This document shows, piece by piece, positions 33,126 through 39,290 of a stretch of 64,000 nucleotides of DNA; position 1 is the first letter of the stretch, and each line of letters begins with the position of its first letter. The notes under the pieces are model-generated. The model worked only from the letters and a program-made list of their open reading frames with translations. It had not been told where the DNA came from and did no database searches. The stretch lies in assembly GCF_964340395.1 (NCBI RefSeq), contig NC_135567.1, positions 17,496,306 to 17,560,305 on the forward strand. The letters are read 5' to 3'. The position numbers and the translations under genes are program-made. Origin of the DNA: Glandiceps talaboti (lineage: Eukaryota; Hemichordata; Enteropneusta; Spengelidae).

Positions 33126-35255
33126 ATGATGACGATGACGACGACGACGACGACGATGATGATGATGATGAGGGTAGCAGAGCTTATTTCTGCAAAAACT
33201 GTTTACTATTCAGAAAAAACGATATAACTACAGTGGAAGTGTTGTCCTATTGATTTGAAAACACTGTGTCAAGTTTTATGCATAAAATCTATCTATGTAG
33301 TCAATTTAGTCTCACTCGTTAACAAAGGTGATCTATCCACTTGCCTGTCCACAGCTGTACATGTATTGTAGTATGTAATGTTGCGTAATAAAACTAATTA
33401 CAGCTGATTGACTATGAATAATGCTATCAAGGTTACAGCAATAGTATTCTACTTGTGTGACCTCACTCCTCATAACAATACAAATATACCTATATACACA
33501 CTCTACTATATATTTAACGAGTCCTGTCACTTGAAATTGCACCAAATCACCACAAACTACAATGATAGCTGATTGACTATGAATAATGCTATCAAGGTTA
33601 CAGCTAGTCCTGCTTGCATACAGAGTAATTCGGGACTCGATTCTGACAACTGTCCCTCCTACTACCTTAGAGTCAAGTCAGCAATATAGACTCGTGCACT
33701 GTCATGTAAGCAGGACTAGGTTACAGCATGGATGTATTAGTGTCTCACTAATACATCCATGGTTACAGCAATAGTGTTCTACATGACAATAAGATACTTT
33801 ATTTCTAAGGACTTTCAAGGTCTAGTCATTACGGTCTAGTGCATCAATAAAACAGGTACATTTGACTTTGACTTTGAAAGAATCAAAAAGAAACTACAAG
33901 AATGGTATTTGCATTTGTTATAAGAAACCCCTCTTGTTCCTGCTCATAAATGTGCTATTATTTTCCTAATTTACCCTAATAATAGTTCAGAATAGAAAAT
34001 AATTGCTCTGTGTTATTAGTGTTACGTCCAGTGTGTTGGGTCGATTGATAATATAAAGATCGATGGTGACAGCATGGAAGTAGTGGTACTTCTATGGTGG
34101 CAGTAAATTTAAACGTATGACCATGAAGTTAGTACTAGGGGGACAGGGTAACAACTAGCCCTGCTTACAGGCGGTGCACGAGTCTATATTGCTGACTTGA
34201 CTCTAAGGAGAAATAGTAGGGACAATTGTCAGAATCGAGTTCCGGATTACTCCGTATGCAAGCAGGACTAGGAAACAACCTACATGACATTGTATTTAAT
34301 TCGTTGTCTAACCGTGGGTTATACTTCCATGGTCTATATGGATGTATAACTATAAGGAGATATCTCCCTTGTACCTCCATGGTCTAAAGACTAACGTTGC
34401 CAAGTCAACCATATCGTAAGCAGAAGTATCGGACAAAGCAAAGCTGGCCAGGGCATACATAAATGGGGCCTCACACAACACACACAATGAAAGAGATACA
34501 ATCGTAGTTGCAAGTCAAAAGTTTAAACTAAAAAACAAACATGAAACGACAAAACGCTTGAATATTATTGCAGCTAGAAGCCTAGATCTACTCAATCTTC
34601 TCGTGCCTAGATCAATGCATGGCTGGACTTAATGGCAGGACAAGACCATTTTTCACGTGACAAGAATCACAAATTGATTTTTACAACAGCTCAATGTATG
34701 TTGATCATGTACGGCATACTAAGTACACACGACACGTGGCCGTCATCAGAGATTAATTTCAATCACTGATCACGTTTCTCGGAGTCACGACGCGATGAGT
34801 GTATATTTCATTTGTCAGTCCCTCGATCACAGCGTTCACGTCGAACACTTAACATTGCGAAGAATAGGATGTGCCATTTCTCACTACGACCACGTTACAT
34901 AACCCACTGAGGTGAAAGTGGGGTGAGAATTGAGATAGGGATTTTGTACATTGTCAACGTGTGCCATGTTCGCAAATTATCAGTATGTGTACACAATGGT
35001 GCGAAGAGGAAAAAAACCAAACGCTTTACAAAATTTGGAATAATACTACATGATATTATCGATTCTTAACACTCACCAATTTCCCGATCCGATGATACAC
35101 ACTTTAGTTAGATTAGACATTGTTGTGTATTTTCTTATTAAAGTTGAGTTGTAAATTAATCCTTTGGCAGGACAGTTTGTGATACGATGCAATGATTTCG
35201 ATGCAGCACCGACTATTTGACGGCCGAGAACAGCGATGCCCCGTAAGTTATGCAT
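9984..35255 (-). CDS. GPD1: NAD-dependent glycerol-3-phosphate dehydrogenase, cytosolic type
   Basis: This enzyme reduces dihydroxyacetone phosphate to glycerol 3-phosphate with NADH, feeding lipid synthesis and the glycerophosphate shuttle. Coding exons in order are 35255-35077, 28486-28309, 27981-27841, 22121-21983, 20970-20858, 20274-20044, 19069-18963, then either 14024-13928 or 10080-9984. All junctions are GT-AG and keep frame, giving 394 residues from ATG 35255, or 349 from the internal ATG at codon 46; 349 is the usual GPD1 length. The dinucleotide-binding motif GSGNWG is at 56-61, the active-site lysine in SLIK at 166, the catalytic lysine in ALKN at 250, and GVADL with CYGGRNR at 302-316. 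No key residue is missing. Two terminal exons encode different 32-residue ends. The first 45 residues contain no D or E and eight K/R, resembling a mitochondrial presequence. Family assignment is certain from motifs; which of the GPD1 and GPD1L lineages it belongs to is not resolved. Confidence 0.97.
10180..10400. repeat. Local tandem repeat with CCAGGAATA and CATGGAAT
   Basis: Roughly 65-70-base units containing TTCCAGGAATA, CATGGAATATGACCAATAA and TTCAGGATTATCCATGGAAT occur about three times, upstream of the distal GPD exon acceptor. Confidence 0.65.
10845..10950. repeat. AATC / AACC tetranucleotide run
   Basis: (AATC)n passing into (CAAC)n, inside the last GPD intron. Confidence 0.9.
11709..11975. 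repeat. TATG microsatellite with periodic TATTGTG
   Basis: (TATG)n interrupted by TATTGTGTATG at 11773, 11813 and 11888. Intronic in GPD. Confidence 0.97.
12549..12912. mobile_element. Foldback element family A, copy 1
   Basis: The left end ACAGCCTCTTTCAAATTCAC and the right end ..TTGAAATGGGCTGT are inverse repeats; inner arms carry AAACTGTACATTCTACACTT and AGTGTAATGTGCAGTTTC. About 364 bases. The same family occurs at 25079-25265, 45135-45470, 58010-58215 and 60385-60745. Confidence 0.7.
12913..13000. repeat. 41-base tandem duplication
   Basis: The segment TCTCTGACTTAGTAAACATA through ACACAGTCACC occurs twice in direct succession. Confidence 0.85.
13735..13850. repeat. AGTGTTACACA-type short repeats
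   Basis: Several copies of AGTGTTA(C/T)ACA with GAACACTATA inverses within 110 bases, next to the proximal GPD terminal exon. Confidence 0.6.
13928..14024 (-). CDS. GPD1: GPD terminal exon, proximal alternative
   Basis: Acceptor TCTATACAG precedes 14024. 97 bases encode [20 protein letters not shown] and end SSHPAHL with TAA at 13928-13930. It is the nearer of two alternative last exons, 4.9 kb beyond exon 7. It shares 17 of 31 residues with the distal exon and has the same length and phase. Confidence 0.9.
14080..14445. repeat. 31-base tandem array, GGTACATGGCACATATACAT
   Basis: About eleven imperfect 31-base units with the core GGTAC(A/G)TGGCACATATAC. It begins about 60 bases upstream (transcription sense) of the proximal terminal exon. 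Open frames here are repeat translations. Confidence 0.9.
14925..15155. mobile_element. Foldback element family D, copy 1
   Basis: Contains CATGAATATTCATTGTTCAACCATG, TGCTGACTCCCATGATGCA and ATAGGTGATGTAAACTCATG, and shares these with 26050-26395 over more than 200 bases. The second copy is a clearer inverted repeat, so this looks like one arm plus remnants. Confidence 0.6.
15620..15960. repeat. GACA microsatellite
   Basis: (GACA)n with AGGC, AAAC and AGATA interruptions. The reading frames rich in C, L, S and V are artefacts of this repeat. Confidence 0.97.
16320..16700 (+). repeat. Interspersed repeat, TTCTTCAGCTCCCTGGGGAG type
   Basis: Shares with 18340-18590 the segments TTCTTCA(G/A)CTCCCTG.GGAGC, ATACAATCCAT, CAACCTCTATCCTA, GGTCCCC and ACAGCT..GTTGACT in the same order. 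It is an old dispersed element, not a gene. Confidence 0.65.
17274..17690. repeat. 91-base tandem array (about 4.6 copies)
   Basis: Units start at 17274, 17365, 17456, 17547 and 17638, exactly 91 bases apart, each with GTTCTTCCCATTATAGAGAA and CTAGGCAGGTTTCTACAATG. Adjacent units 2-4 are nearly identical. Confidence 0.92.
18190..18950 (-). promoter_or_regulatory. Five CTCF-core-like sites in one orientation
   Basis: GCGCCCCCTAGAGG (18190), GCGCCCTCTATTG (18642), GCGCCCTCTGTTG (18791), GAGCCCTCTGTTG (18853) and TGCCCTCTAGTGGC (18937). All read in the same direction; the reverse complement of the last, GCCACTAGAGGGCA, fits the CTCF core well. They lie just 3' of GPD exon 7. Binding is inference. 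Confidence 0.4.
18225..18595 (+). repeat. Interspersed repeat, second copy, with tail motif
   Basis: Starts near AATAATAATAATAACGTTAG and TCAAAGCACTTTACTTTTAT, then matches the element at 16320-16700. Ends around ACAACTACTCTAACTTCTCT. Copies of such elements with a CAAAGCACTTTA core are common in marine animal genomes. Confidence 0.65.
18963..19069 (-). CDS. GPD1: GPD exon 7
   Basis: Acceptor TTTTTTCAG, donor GTAAGT. 107 bases, exits in phase 2 (AA). Encodes [14 protein letters not shown]. Its last codon is finished by G (Lys) from the proximal terminal exon or C (Asn) from the distal one. Confidence 0.95.
19322..19745. repeat. 96-base tandem array in GPD intron 6
   Basis: Units start at 19322, 19418, 19514, 19610 and 19706 (period exactly 96), each with CTGACACACACAATTTCTAG and CCAAAATTTGGTGTTCCCCT. 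Because 96 is divisible by three, the minus strand stays open and would encode a 32-residue repeat; I see no start context or splice signals that make it coding. Confidence 0.93.
20044..20274 (-). CDS. GPD1: GPD exon 6
   Basis: Acceptor CTAATAG, donor GTATGT. 77 codons in phase 0. Carries [31 protein letters not shown] and [13 protein letters not shown], the substrate-binding core of the C-terminal domain. Confidence 0.97.
20760..20820. repeat. C-rich low-complexity tract
   Basis: CCCCCTCCCACCACCCCCTAG repeated about twice, within 60-100 bases of the exon 5 donor in the following GPD intron. Confidence 0.7.
20858..20970 (-). CDS. GPD1: GPD exon 5
   Basis: Acceptor TTTACAG, donor GTAACA. 113 bases. 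Encodes [16 protein letters not shown], ending exactly at the catalytic lysine (250; human 204). Confidence 0.95.
21480..21965. repeat. 43-base tandem array beside GPD exon 4
   Basis: About eleven units with GTGATGAACATGTGACATTC and GTGGTTAACATGAGATATGC. The 43-base period is exact through the central copies. The array ends about 20 bases from the exon 4 splice donor at 21982. Confidence 0.93.
21983..22121 (-). CDS. GPD1: GPD exon 4
   Basis: Acceptor TATTGCAG, donor GTAAGT. Encodes [21 protein letters not shown] and FCETTIG; exits in phase 1. A 43-base tandem array starts only about 20-25 bases into the following intron. Confidence 0.95.
22487..22715 (+). mobile_element. tRNA-derived SINE, copy 1
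   Basis: The head GTTGTCGGTGGCCGAGTGGT has an A-box-like TGGCCGAGTGG, and GGGGTTCGAACCCC (22536-22549) is a B-box. The body has GTAAGTAAGATGAGTGTCGT, AGTTTGACTCTACCA and GGTTTCCTCCTGCAGTAAC. Copies at 36853-37105 (plus) and 32130-32575 (minus) share head and body, which rules out a functional tRNA gene. Confidence 0.85.
22875..23380. repeat. 14-base tandem array, GGTAAGTTAGGGCT
   Basis: More than 30 units alternating GGTAAGTTAGGGC and GGTAATTTAGGGC, some with a TTTTATA insertion. Each unit contains the donor-like GGTAAGT on the plus strand; GPD is transcribed from the other strand. Confidence 0.95.
23479..23691 (+). mobile_element. piggyBac-like MITE, copy 2
   Basis: TTAA on both sides, ends CCCCTTCAAT and ATGAAAGGG, 213 bases including the TTAA sites. 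It nearly matches 47865-48077 base for base. Confidence 0.8.
23790..24115. repeat. 76-79-base tandem array
   Basis: About four units with GAATGGGCCCCAAAAC, TTATTAGTCTTACGACTTAT and CTTAGAGTGGAAACTTTG, degenerate at the right end. Confidence 0.85.
24300..24760. other. Intronic stretch rich in TTGCTTAGCAACCA motifs
   Basis: Several copies of GTTGCTTAGCAACC, ACTAAGCAACCAT and TAGCAACCAT in both orientations. The GTTGCTTAGCAACC core is palindromic and resembles an X-box/RFX site, but the number of copies suggests a degenerate repeat. Confidence 0.45.
24783..25010. mobile_element. Foldback element family B, full copy
   Basis: Long inverted repeats: left arm ACTGTCGACAGTCGCTCGCG and TATCTAAACTCAAGTC, right arm CGAGCGACTGTCGACAGT and GACTTAAGTTTAGATA. 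A short loop near 24890 holds GGGCCGAAGGCCC. A half copy is at 42608-42735. Confidence 0.8.
25079..25265. mobile_element. Foldback family A fragment with tripled end
   Basis: The terminal segment ACAGCCCATTTCATG..GTGTTCACTGGCTCTGTT is tandemly present three times (37-base spacing), then the inner arm AAACTGCATGTTACACTT follows. This is a local expansion of one terminal repeat. Confidence 0.7.
25333..25612. repeat. 51-base tandem array (about 5.5 copies)
   Basis: Units with TACAGGACAGTCAACCAATC and GTCTGTACATGTATTAGTCT repeat every 51 bases. Since 51 is divisible by three, both strands stay open as 17-residue repeats; this is a by-product of the period. Confidence 0.94.
26050..26395. mobile_element. 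Foldback element family D, full copy
   Basis: Inverted arms: TACATCACCTACTGCT, ATCATGGGAGTCAGTAGAAA and ACAATGAATATTCAT, with inverses ATGAATATTCATTGT, TTTCTGCTGACTCCCATGAT and TAATTGTAGGTGATGG. About 345 bases; partner copy at 14925-15155. Confidence 0.7.
26745..26875. mobile_element. Foldback family C, half copy
   Basis: ATTTTATCATGGCTTCTACTTGAAAAATCAATG and TTGTTATTGTATGTACAATAAC match the left arm and centre of 9070-9300 (quoted in part); the right arm is absent. Confidence 0.65.
26878..27425. repeat. GA-rich array with GACA core
   Basis: (GACA)n at 26970-27022 flanked by several hundred bases of GAGA, GACAGGCAGA and GAGAGGGACAGA. The RER/SLS-type open frames on both strands are artefacts. 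Confidence 0.97.
27841..27981 (-). CDS. GPD1: GPD exon 3
   Basis: Acceptor AACCAG, donor GTAAGG. 47 codons in phase 0. Encodes [12 protein letters not shown] and ends at SLIK, whose lysine (166, equal to human 120) contacts substrate. Confidence 0.96.
28115..28305 (-). repeat. Partial duplication of the GPD exon 2 donor region
   Basis: 28217-28264 repeats 28273-28320 (GTAGTTTATAGTGTA..TATCTGG, TTTAAATTCACT..CC). The second copy holds the true exon 2 end and donor GTAAGT; the first has a decayed donor GTTAGT 56 bases into the intron, with part of the exon end changed. Confidence 0.7.
28309..28486 (-). CDS. GPD1: GPD exon 2
   Basis: Acceptor TTTCTAG precedes 28486 and donor GTAAGT follows 28309. 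Completes W60 and the GNWGSAIAR nucleotide-binding turn, then encodes DMWVYEE and the HENVKYLKG region conserved in the family. Confidence 0.95.
28996..29102. mobile_element. MITE with AGACTGTAAGATA ends
   Basis: Left AGACTGTAAGATATGTCGCG, right CGCTGTGACGGGGC-type inverse ending CCTTACAGACT. An 11-base flanking repeat GTTGCATACAG occurs on both sides and may be a target duplication. Related ends occur at 30149-30200 and 50267-50467. Confidence 0.6.
29117..29212 (-). mobile_element. SINE head fragment, variant
   Basis: Read on the minus strand: GTCAGTGGTTGAGTGGTTAG then GCCTGGGTTCGTACCCAGC, the same tRNA-like head layout as the SINEs at 22487 and 36853, with several changes. Confidence 0.6.
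29213..29515. repeat. 41-base tandem array (about seven copies)
   Basis: Units with CTAACCAATCAGAATGAACC and TTATAAAATGCATCACATTA at exact or near 41-base spacing. Confidence 0.93.
29625..29788. repeat. 38-base tandem array (about four copies)
   Basis: TAGATGGTCG(C/A)AAGCATTAC then ACACGTACATGTAACTCC repeated four times. Confidence 0.93.
30505..30530. repeat. ATATC pentanucleotide run
   Basis: ATATC repeated four to five times, within intron 1 of GPD. Confidence 0.85.
31139..31159. repeat. Poly-G tract
   Basis: A run of about 21 bases that is nearly all G. A likely sequencing or assembly weak point. Confidence 0.85.
31425..31530 (-). repeat. Dispersed TACGGCACCGT repeat, copy 2
   Basis: The minus-strand reading has TAAACCACAGCCTCTTTTAC followed by GACACCGTCCAAGACGCGTC and a CTGGTTTGCAAGAATG end, the same layout as 790-875. 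Confidence 0.65.
32130..32575 (-). mobile_element. tRNA-derived SINE split by a hAT-like MITE
   Basis: On the minus strand the SINE head (GTCAGTGGAGTGGTTAAACC, 32575-32535) is separated from its B-box GGGTTCGAACC and body (32309-32130) by the 209-base MITE at 32318-32526. Removing the insert and one GACTGCAG copy restores continuity with copies 22487 and 36853. Confidence 0.85.
32318..32526. mobile_element. hAT-like MITE, 209 bases, 8-base target duplication
   Basis: The terminal inverted repeat CACAGGGGCGTGTA is exact at both ends. It is flanked by direct repeats GACTGCAG at 32310-32317 and 32527-32534. An 8-base duplication with CAGGGG-type ends is the hAT pattern. Inserted inside a SINE. 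A fragment of the same element is at 35483-35560 in reverse orientation. Confidence 0.88.
33058..33172. repeat. GAT/GAC trinucleotide run
   Basis: (GAT)n with internal GGT and GAC subruns, in GPD intron 1. Confidence 0.95.
33604..33719 (+). mobile_element. MITE family F, copy 1 (CTAGTCCTGCTT ends)
   Basis: CTAGTCCTGCTTGCATA at the left, and TGTAAGCAGGACTAG at the right as its inverse. About 116 bases. Internal match to 34155-34271 in inverse orientation is over 80% by eye. Confidence 0.8.
34155..34271 (-). mobile_element. MITE family F, copy 2
   Basis: CTAGCCCTGCTTACA at the left and TGCAAGCAGGACTAG at the right; body inverse of 33604-33719, sharing GTGCACGAGTCTATATTGCT. Confidence 0.8.
35077..35255 (-). 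CDS. GPD1: GPD exon 1 with basic N-terminal leader
   Basis: Begins at ATG 35255, the first Met after an in-frame TGA upstream. Codons 1-45 form a basic, acid-free leader; Met46 begins [15 protein letters not shown], the usual GPD1 N-terminus. Donor GTGAGT starts at 35076 and splits the W60 codon after two bases. Confidence 0.92.
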
Positions 35256-36620
35256 TTTTCCATAGGTGACCTTTGACCGAAATTCAACGCTATGTACGAG
35301 ATTACGTCAAACGCGAGATCATAATGAAAATAGCTTCGGGTTCGTGTTCAGTTCATAGACCATGCATACTGCGGGCGCGAAATGTTTCTTACATTTGCTA
35401 TTTCCTTGGCTAAACATGACAACTTTTTGACTTCAGTATTTTTGCACTACCTGTATGGAAAGAGCACTTCTAGTTAATTAAGAACGTATATTGATACATT
35501 TGTAGTAGCAGGATTCGTGTGATATTTTCTTGGAAAAATAAGAATCTAAGCAATACTTCGTACCCCCTCCCCCTGTATCTCCCCCTGTGATGAGCTAACG
35601 CGATTTCATAGGACAGCGCCTTTACAAGGTATCAACCCCCTCTTTTACCTTTCTCCGTTATTTAAAATTTTTATTCATAGAACTTAGAAGTGAACGTGTA
35701 TTATGTAAGAGTGAAAGTTCGATTTACAAGTCTACAGTTCTCATGTTCTCGCGATCGAGTCCACCGGCCACCACATCCCACATGTCGTCTGCTATCTGCT
35801 GTCTTGACCCATCGAATCACGCGGAGTTCGTCAACTATTTTCACCTTCGTATTTTAGATCAAAGACATTTTATCTTACCAAGTTTTGAACCATAATGTAA
35901 GTTGGACAAGGGACATGTAGTTTCTCCTTTTCAGTTTATATAAAAAACGTCGAAAACTTGAATACATGGTAAAATCCACACTGATATCCGAACGGTTTAG
36001 TCTGTAATTTACGCCATGACAGTGCGCCCTCATGGGGCAACATGACGTGTCTAATATCCTCTGCTAGTATCCGTTGCGTTGTACTTCGTAAAATTACCAA
36101 TTAAATTTTATTTTTTACGCCCTTGGTAGGGTTGTAAAGTACTATTTTTTACCTCCATAAAAAACTCTATTTATCAAAAATGCTATCGTACGACGTACGA
36201 CGCGCATACGATCACATAACTCTGTAAAAATGGAAACATTGCCCAATGGTAAATTTAGATTTATTTTACTCCATAACTTGCACTTCGTAGCTCCGTTGCC
36301 CGCTCTCATGGAGAAGTTCAAGAACATTGAATAAAATAGTATCACGATATGCTATTATGCATATGCTTGTTGTCCGCAGTGAACACATATGTATCATTGT
36401 CACCCCCCCCCCTCCCAAGCGTGCTTGTGTGCGATGATGATTTGAAGAGCGAGCGCCTCCAACGGCGATCTTAGTATCACTTCTATCGTTCATAGTTCCT
36501 TGCAATCTCTGGCAGATTTTAAACTATTTATTGTCTTTCGTTTTTGGATGGATAATGGTAATTAAGAATCCATTCTGAAATTGTCGGAGGAATAAGTACA
36601 AATTTATAACAGTTTTTTCT
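35256..36620. other. GPD upstream region and intergenic sequence
   Basis: The GPD promoter must lie here or just above, but no TATA box or clear initiator was picked out. A fragment of the hAT-like MITE lies at 35483-35560. No gene was seen between 35570 and 36620. Confidence 0.45.
35483..35560 (-). mobile_element. hAT-like MITE, fragment
   Basis: CATTTGTAGTAGCAGGATTC, GATATTTTCTTGGAAAAATA and AATCTAAGCAATA are the inverse of the left half of 32318-32526. Confidence 0.7.
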
Positions 36621-36625
36621 TGACA

Positions 36626-36685
36626 ATGACTGTTTTGAGGAAAGAACCAGACACACATCCCCTAGTAGAGCGTGATGCTGAATCT
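36626..36685 (+). CDS. Possible isolated first exon (weak)
   Basis: ATG at 36626 opens 20 codons (MTVLRKEPDTHPLVERDAES) ending at a good donor GTAAGT at 36686. No downstream exon in compatible phase was found: the nearest clear acceptor (37971) gives a stop within eight codons. This may be chance. Confidence 0.2.
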
Positions 36686-36852
36686 GTAAGTGTATTGAAG
36701 GGCATACGATCAGATTATTTTAGCTTTATAGAGGAATTACCCGATCAAAGCAAGTAGACTACCCTAGTGTATATATAACCGGTTTTCTAACTCAGTAATA
36801 TAACATACTACAGCAAAATGTCAACAGTACGGCATACTTTATGAGTATTGCG

Positions 36853-37105
36853 GTTGTCGGTGGCCGAGTGGTTAAACCACTTTCCTCTTTACCACTGCTG
36901 TCGGGGTTCGAACCCATTCAGGGTTTGATTAAATTGACCACACTGTAAGTAAGAAGAGTGTCGTACAGTTTGACTCTACCATACAAGGCAGGGTTTCCCC
37001 GGGGTACTCCAGTTTCCTCCTGTACTAACACTGAACCAAAGGAGCGGCCAGCCTATATATGGGACTAGCTCCCGTTGCTTATCAGAGAAATAACTAAATA
37101 AATTC
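36853..37105 (+). mobile_element. tRNA-derived SINE, copy 3, with tail
   Basis: Same head (GTTGTCGGTGGCCGAGTGGT), B-box GGGGTTCGAACCC and body as 22487, plus a 3' part AACACTGAACCAAAGGAGCG ending in an AATAACTAAATAAA tail. The most complete copy in the window. Confidence 0.87.
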
Positions 37106-37699
37106 ATCAGATACCCCATATAAGTCGAATGCATGCTAGAAACAAAAGCAGAGATTCTGATACTTTCTGATACTTAACTTTCATCCAAAAATTTCACCCT
37201 TGTTACTTTGCCCGACACATGTACACAAAACAGTACACTGGAGATCCAGGTTTTAAGTTATTTATTTTATTTTATTTTATTTTCGTTATGTTTCTGTAAA
37301 TTTTATATAATTTATTCAGCATGTCGAAGTATCGGCAATGATAACAACAAAAGAGTGATAAGTACATTTTCAGTGCTGTTTTCTACGACTTGAGGTTTAT
37401 TTGTGAGGTACGTCCAGACACTATAAACCGCGACGTCGGTGATATTCATGTTCAGATTCAGATTGCGTTGCATAATCATATCGGCAAGTAAACCTACTAG
37501 AGAGATTCGTAAATTAGAAATAAACGAATCACAGGAGTAGGCTAAGTCGCCGATACAGTCACATGACCAAATTCTAACCGATATTGTTCACTCTCCGTTA
37601 AATTTCAATCTGCCTGGAACCAGTTTCAGCGAAGTAGGTAATAACACTTTAACCATCCAATTTGAAACCTGTTTGAAAAAAATGAATATAATTAATGAT

Positions 37700-37772
37700 G
37701 GAAGTAGGTCTCTGTCTCTGTCTCTGTCTCTCTCTGTCTCTGCCTCTGTCTGTCTGTCTCTGTCTCTGTCTG

Positions 37773-37865
<93 letters not shown>
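37700..37865. repeat. TC dinucleotide microsatellite
   Basis: CTGTCT-rich lead-in followed by about (TC)50. Confidence 0.97.
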
Positions 37866-37867
<2 letters not shown>

Positions 37868-38442
37868 ATCCCTCCCTCCCCCTGACCCGTAACCAAACTG
37901 TAATATACATGTTTAAAAGGTTTACAACAATAGAGCATTTATAAGTGTGACATCTTTCTTTTTTTATTTTAGAACTCGTCAAACATACTCCGATGACAGT
38001 TATTTGAAGTGCAACCTACAAGCTTGAAGCATATTAATTGGGAATATCCCCCGTCGTTTATCCCTTACCCGATTGAAATGTATCCGAATCGGGATGAATG
38101 GCCTCTGAAACCTCTGGCAAAGGTAACTACGACTTGGTGTATTTGGAAACAGGTATGTATGCTTAATTCTACTCTCAAAGACCTACAAACAAGCCAGGGC
38201 TCGGTCAAAGGCCGTTCACAACAATGTTCCAGAACACATATTCGAGAGTATTTTATTTTGTATTTTATCTAAGATAGATATCCGTTTGATCGAGATAAAC
38301 CAATGCTGTATTTAATTCAAACACTGTTTATCCATATATGGATAAATAGGTTATTGTCTGTTTTTATCCTGATATCGGGAGAATAGTTATCCCGATTGGG
38401 AATATCCCTGATTATACGGCCTTATCCTATGTATATATTTAG

Positions 38443-38592
38443 ATGTTATTCCTCAATATTTTCTTCGTTCAACCAATGAATATAGGAGTGACCTAAGGGG
38501 CTTTGTCACTGTGAGTCGCTAGACGAACAGTGACAACCCTTAGGTCAAGAGCAATTTGTGGCTGAATGAATAAAGATTCTGGAGAATAACAA
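38443..38592. mobile_element. MITE family G, copy 2
   Basis: ATGTTATTCCTCAATATTTT at the left, GGAGAATAAC at the right; inner GTGACCTAAGGGGCTTTGTC and GTGACAACCCTTAGGTCA are inverse. About 150 bases. Confidence 0.75.
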
Positions 38593-38775
38593 AATTATAC
38601 TAGCGCCAGTAATATCAAAGATAAATCAGGGAAAGTAATATTAATTTTGAACGTTTTGACCCATATTTCGAACACAGCAGAACCAGTGATATATCATATA
38701 GACCCGTTGTTGTGACATAGACACGCGTTGTCATGACGAAAAACGACCAGGGTATATATTCCATATTATTTGTTT
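38593..38775 (+). repeat. Repeat shared with 54411-54590
   Basis: Directly follows the family G MITE in both places: TACTAGCGCCAGTAATAT, GAACGTTTTGAC, AGACACGCGTTGTC and GGGTATATATTCCATATT occur in the same order at 54417-54585. The MITE is therefore probably part of a larger repeat or was duplicated together with it. Confidence 0.7.
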
Positions 38776-39204
38776 AACTTAGCTCGTGCATGGTATGATA
38801 AATAATCTCGCTATCGCTCGTGCATATATTTCGTTCACTGGTCAAAACCTCTTGGTATACCATTCCCAGGTGGTGGTTTATTGCTTAATTACACTATAGA
38901 CCCTTCCACTCTCTTTAATTATACACAAGGCATGGATTGGCGTTTAGTTTACTGGTGCCAAATCAGGTTAACCCACGTATCGGTTATAAAACAGACTGAG
39001 TGTATAAACATATGGAAACATGCTTTTTTTAAATCCCTATACATATGGTCGCCGTTATAATAAATATACCATAAGTCAACATTGGGAATATAATGGTGAT
39101 CAGTTTTTTGTGAATTCCAAATAATTGGACAACACTCGTCCTATTCTAGCCTATTACTACCAAACTAGAGTGACTATAGAGTTTCAAGTGGACTGAACAA
39201 GGTT

Positions 39205-39290
39205 TTTGATGTAGAACACAAGGTTTTTGACGTAGCATACATTGTTTTTGACGTTGCACACAATGTTTTTGACGTCGCACACAAGGAAGT
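39205..39290. repeat. 21-base tandem, GTTTTTGACGT
   Basis: Four units of (A)AGGTTTTTGA(T/C)GTAG(A/C)ACAC with small differences. Confidence 0.8.

Noticed and set aside
37972-38120. A coding exon after the strong acceptor at 37971
   Set aside because: All three frames from that acceptor reach a stop within 18 codons. The longer frame here begins with GTG, not ATG, and has an in-frame TGA shortly before it.
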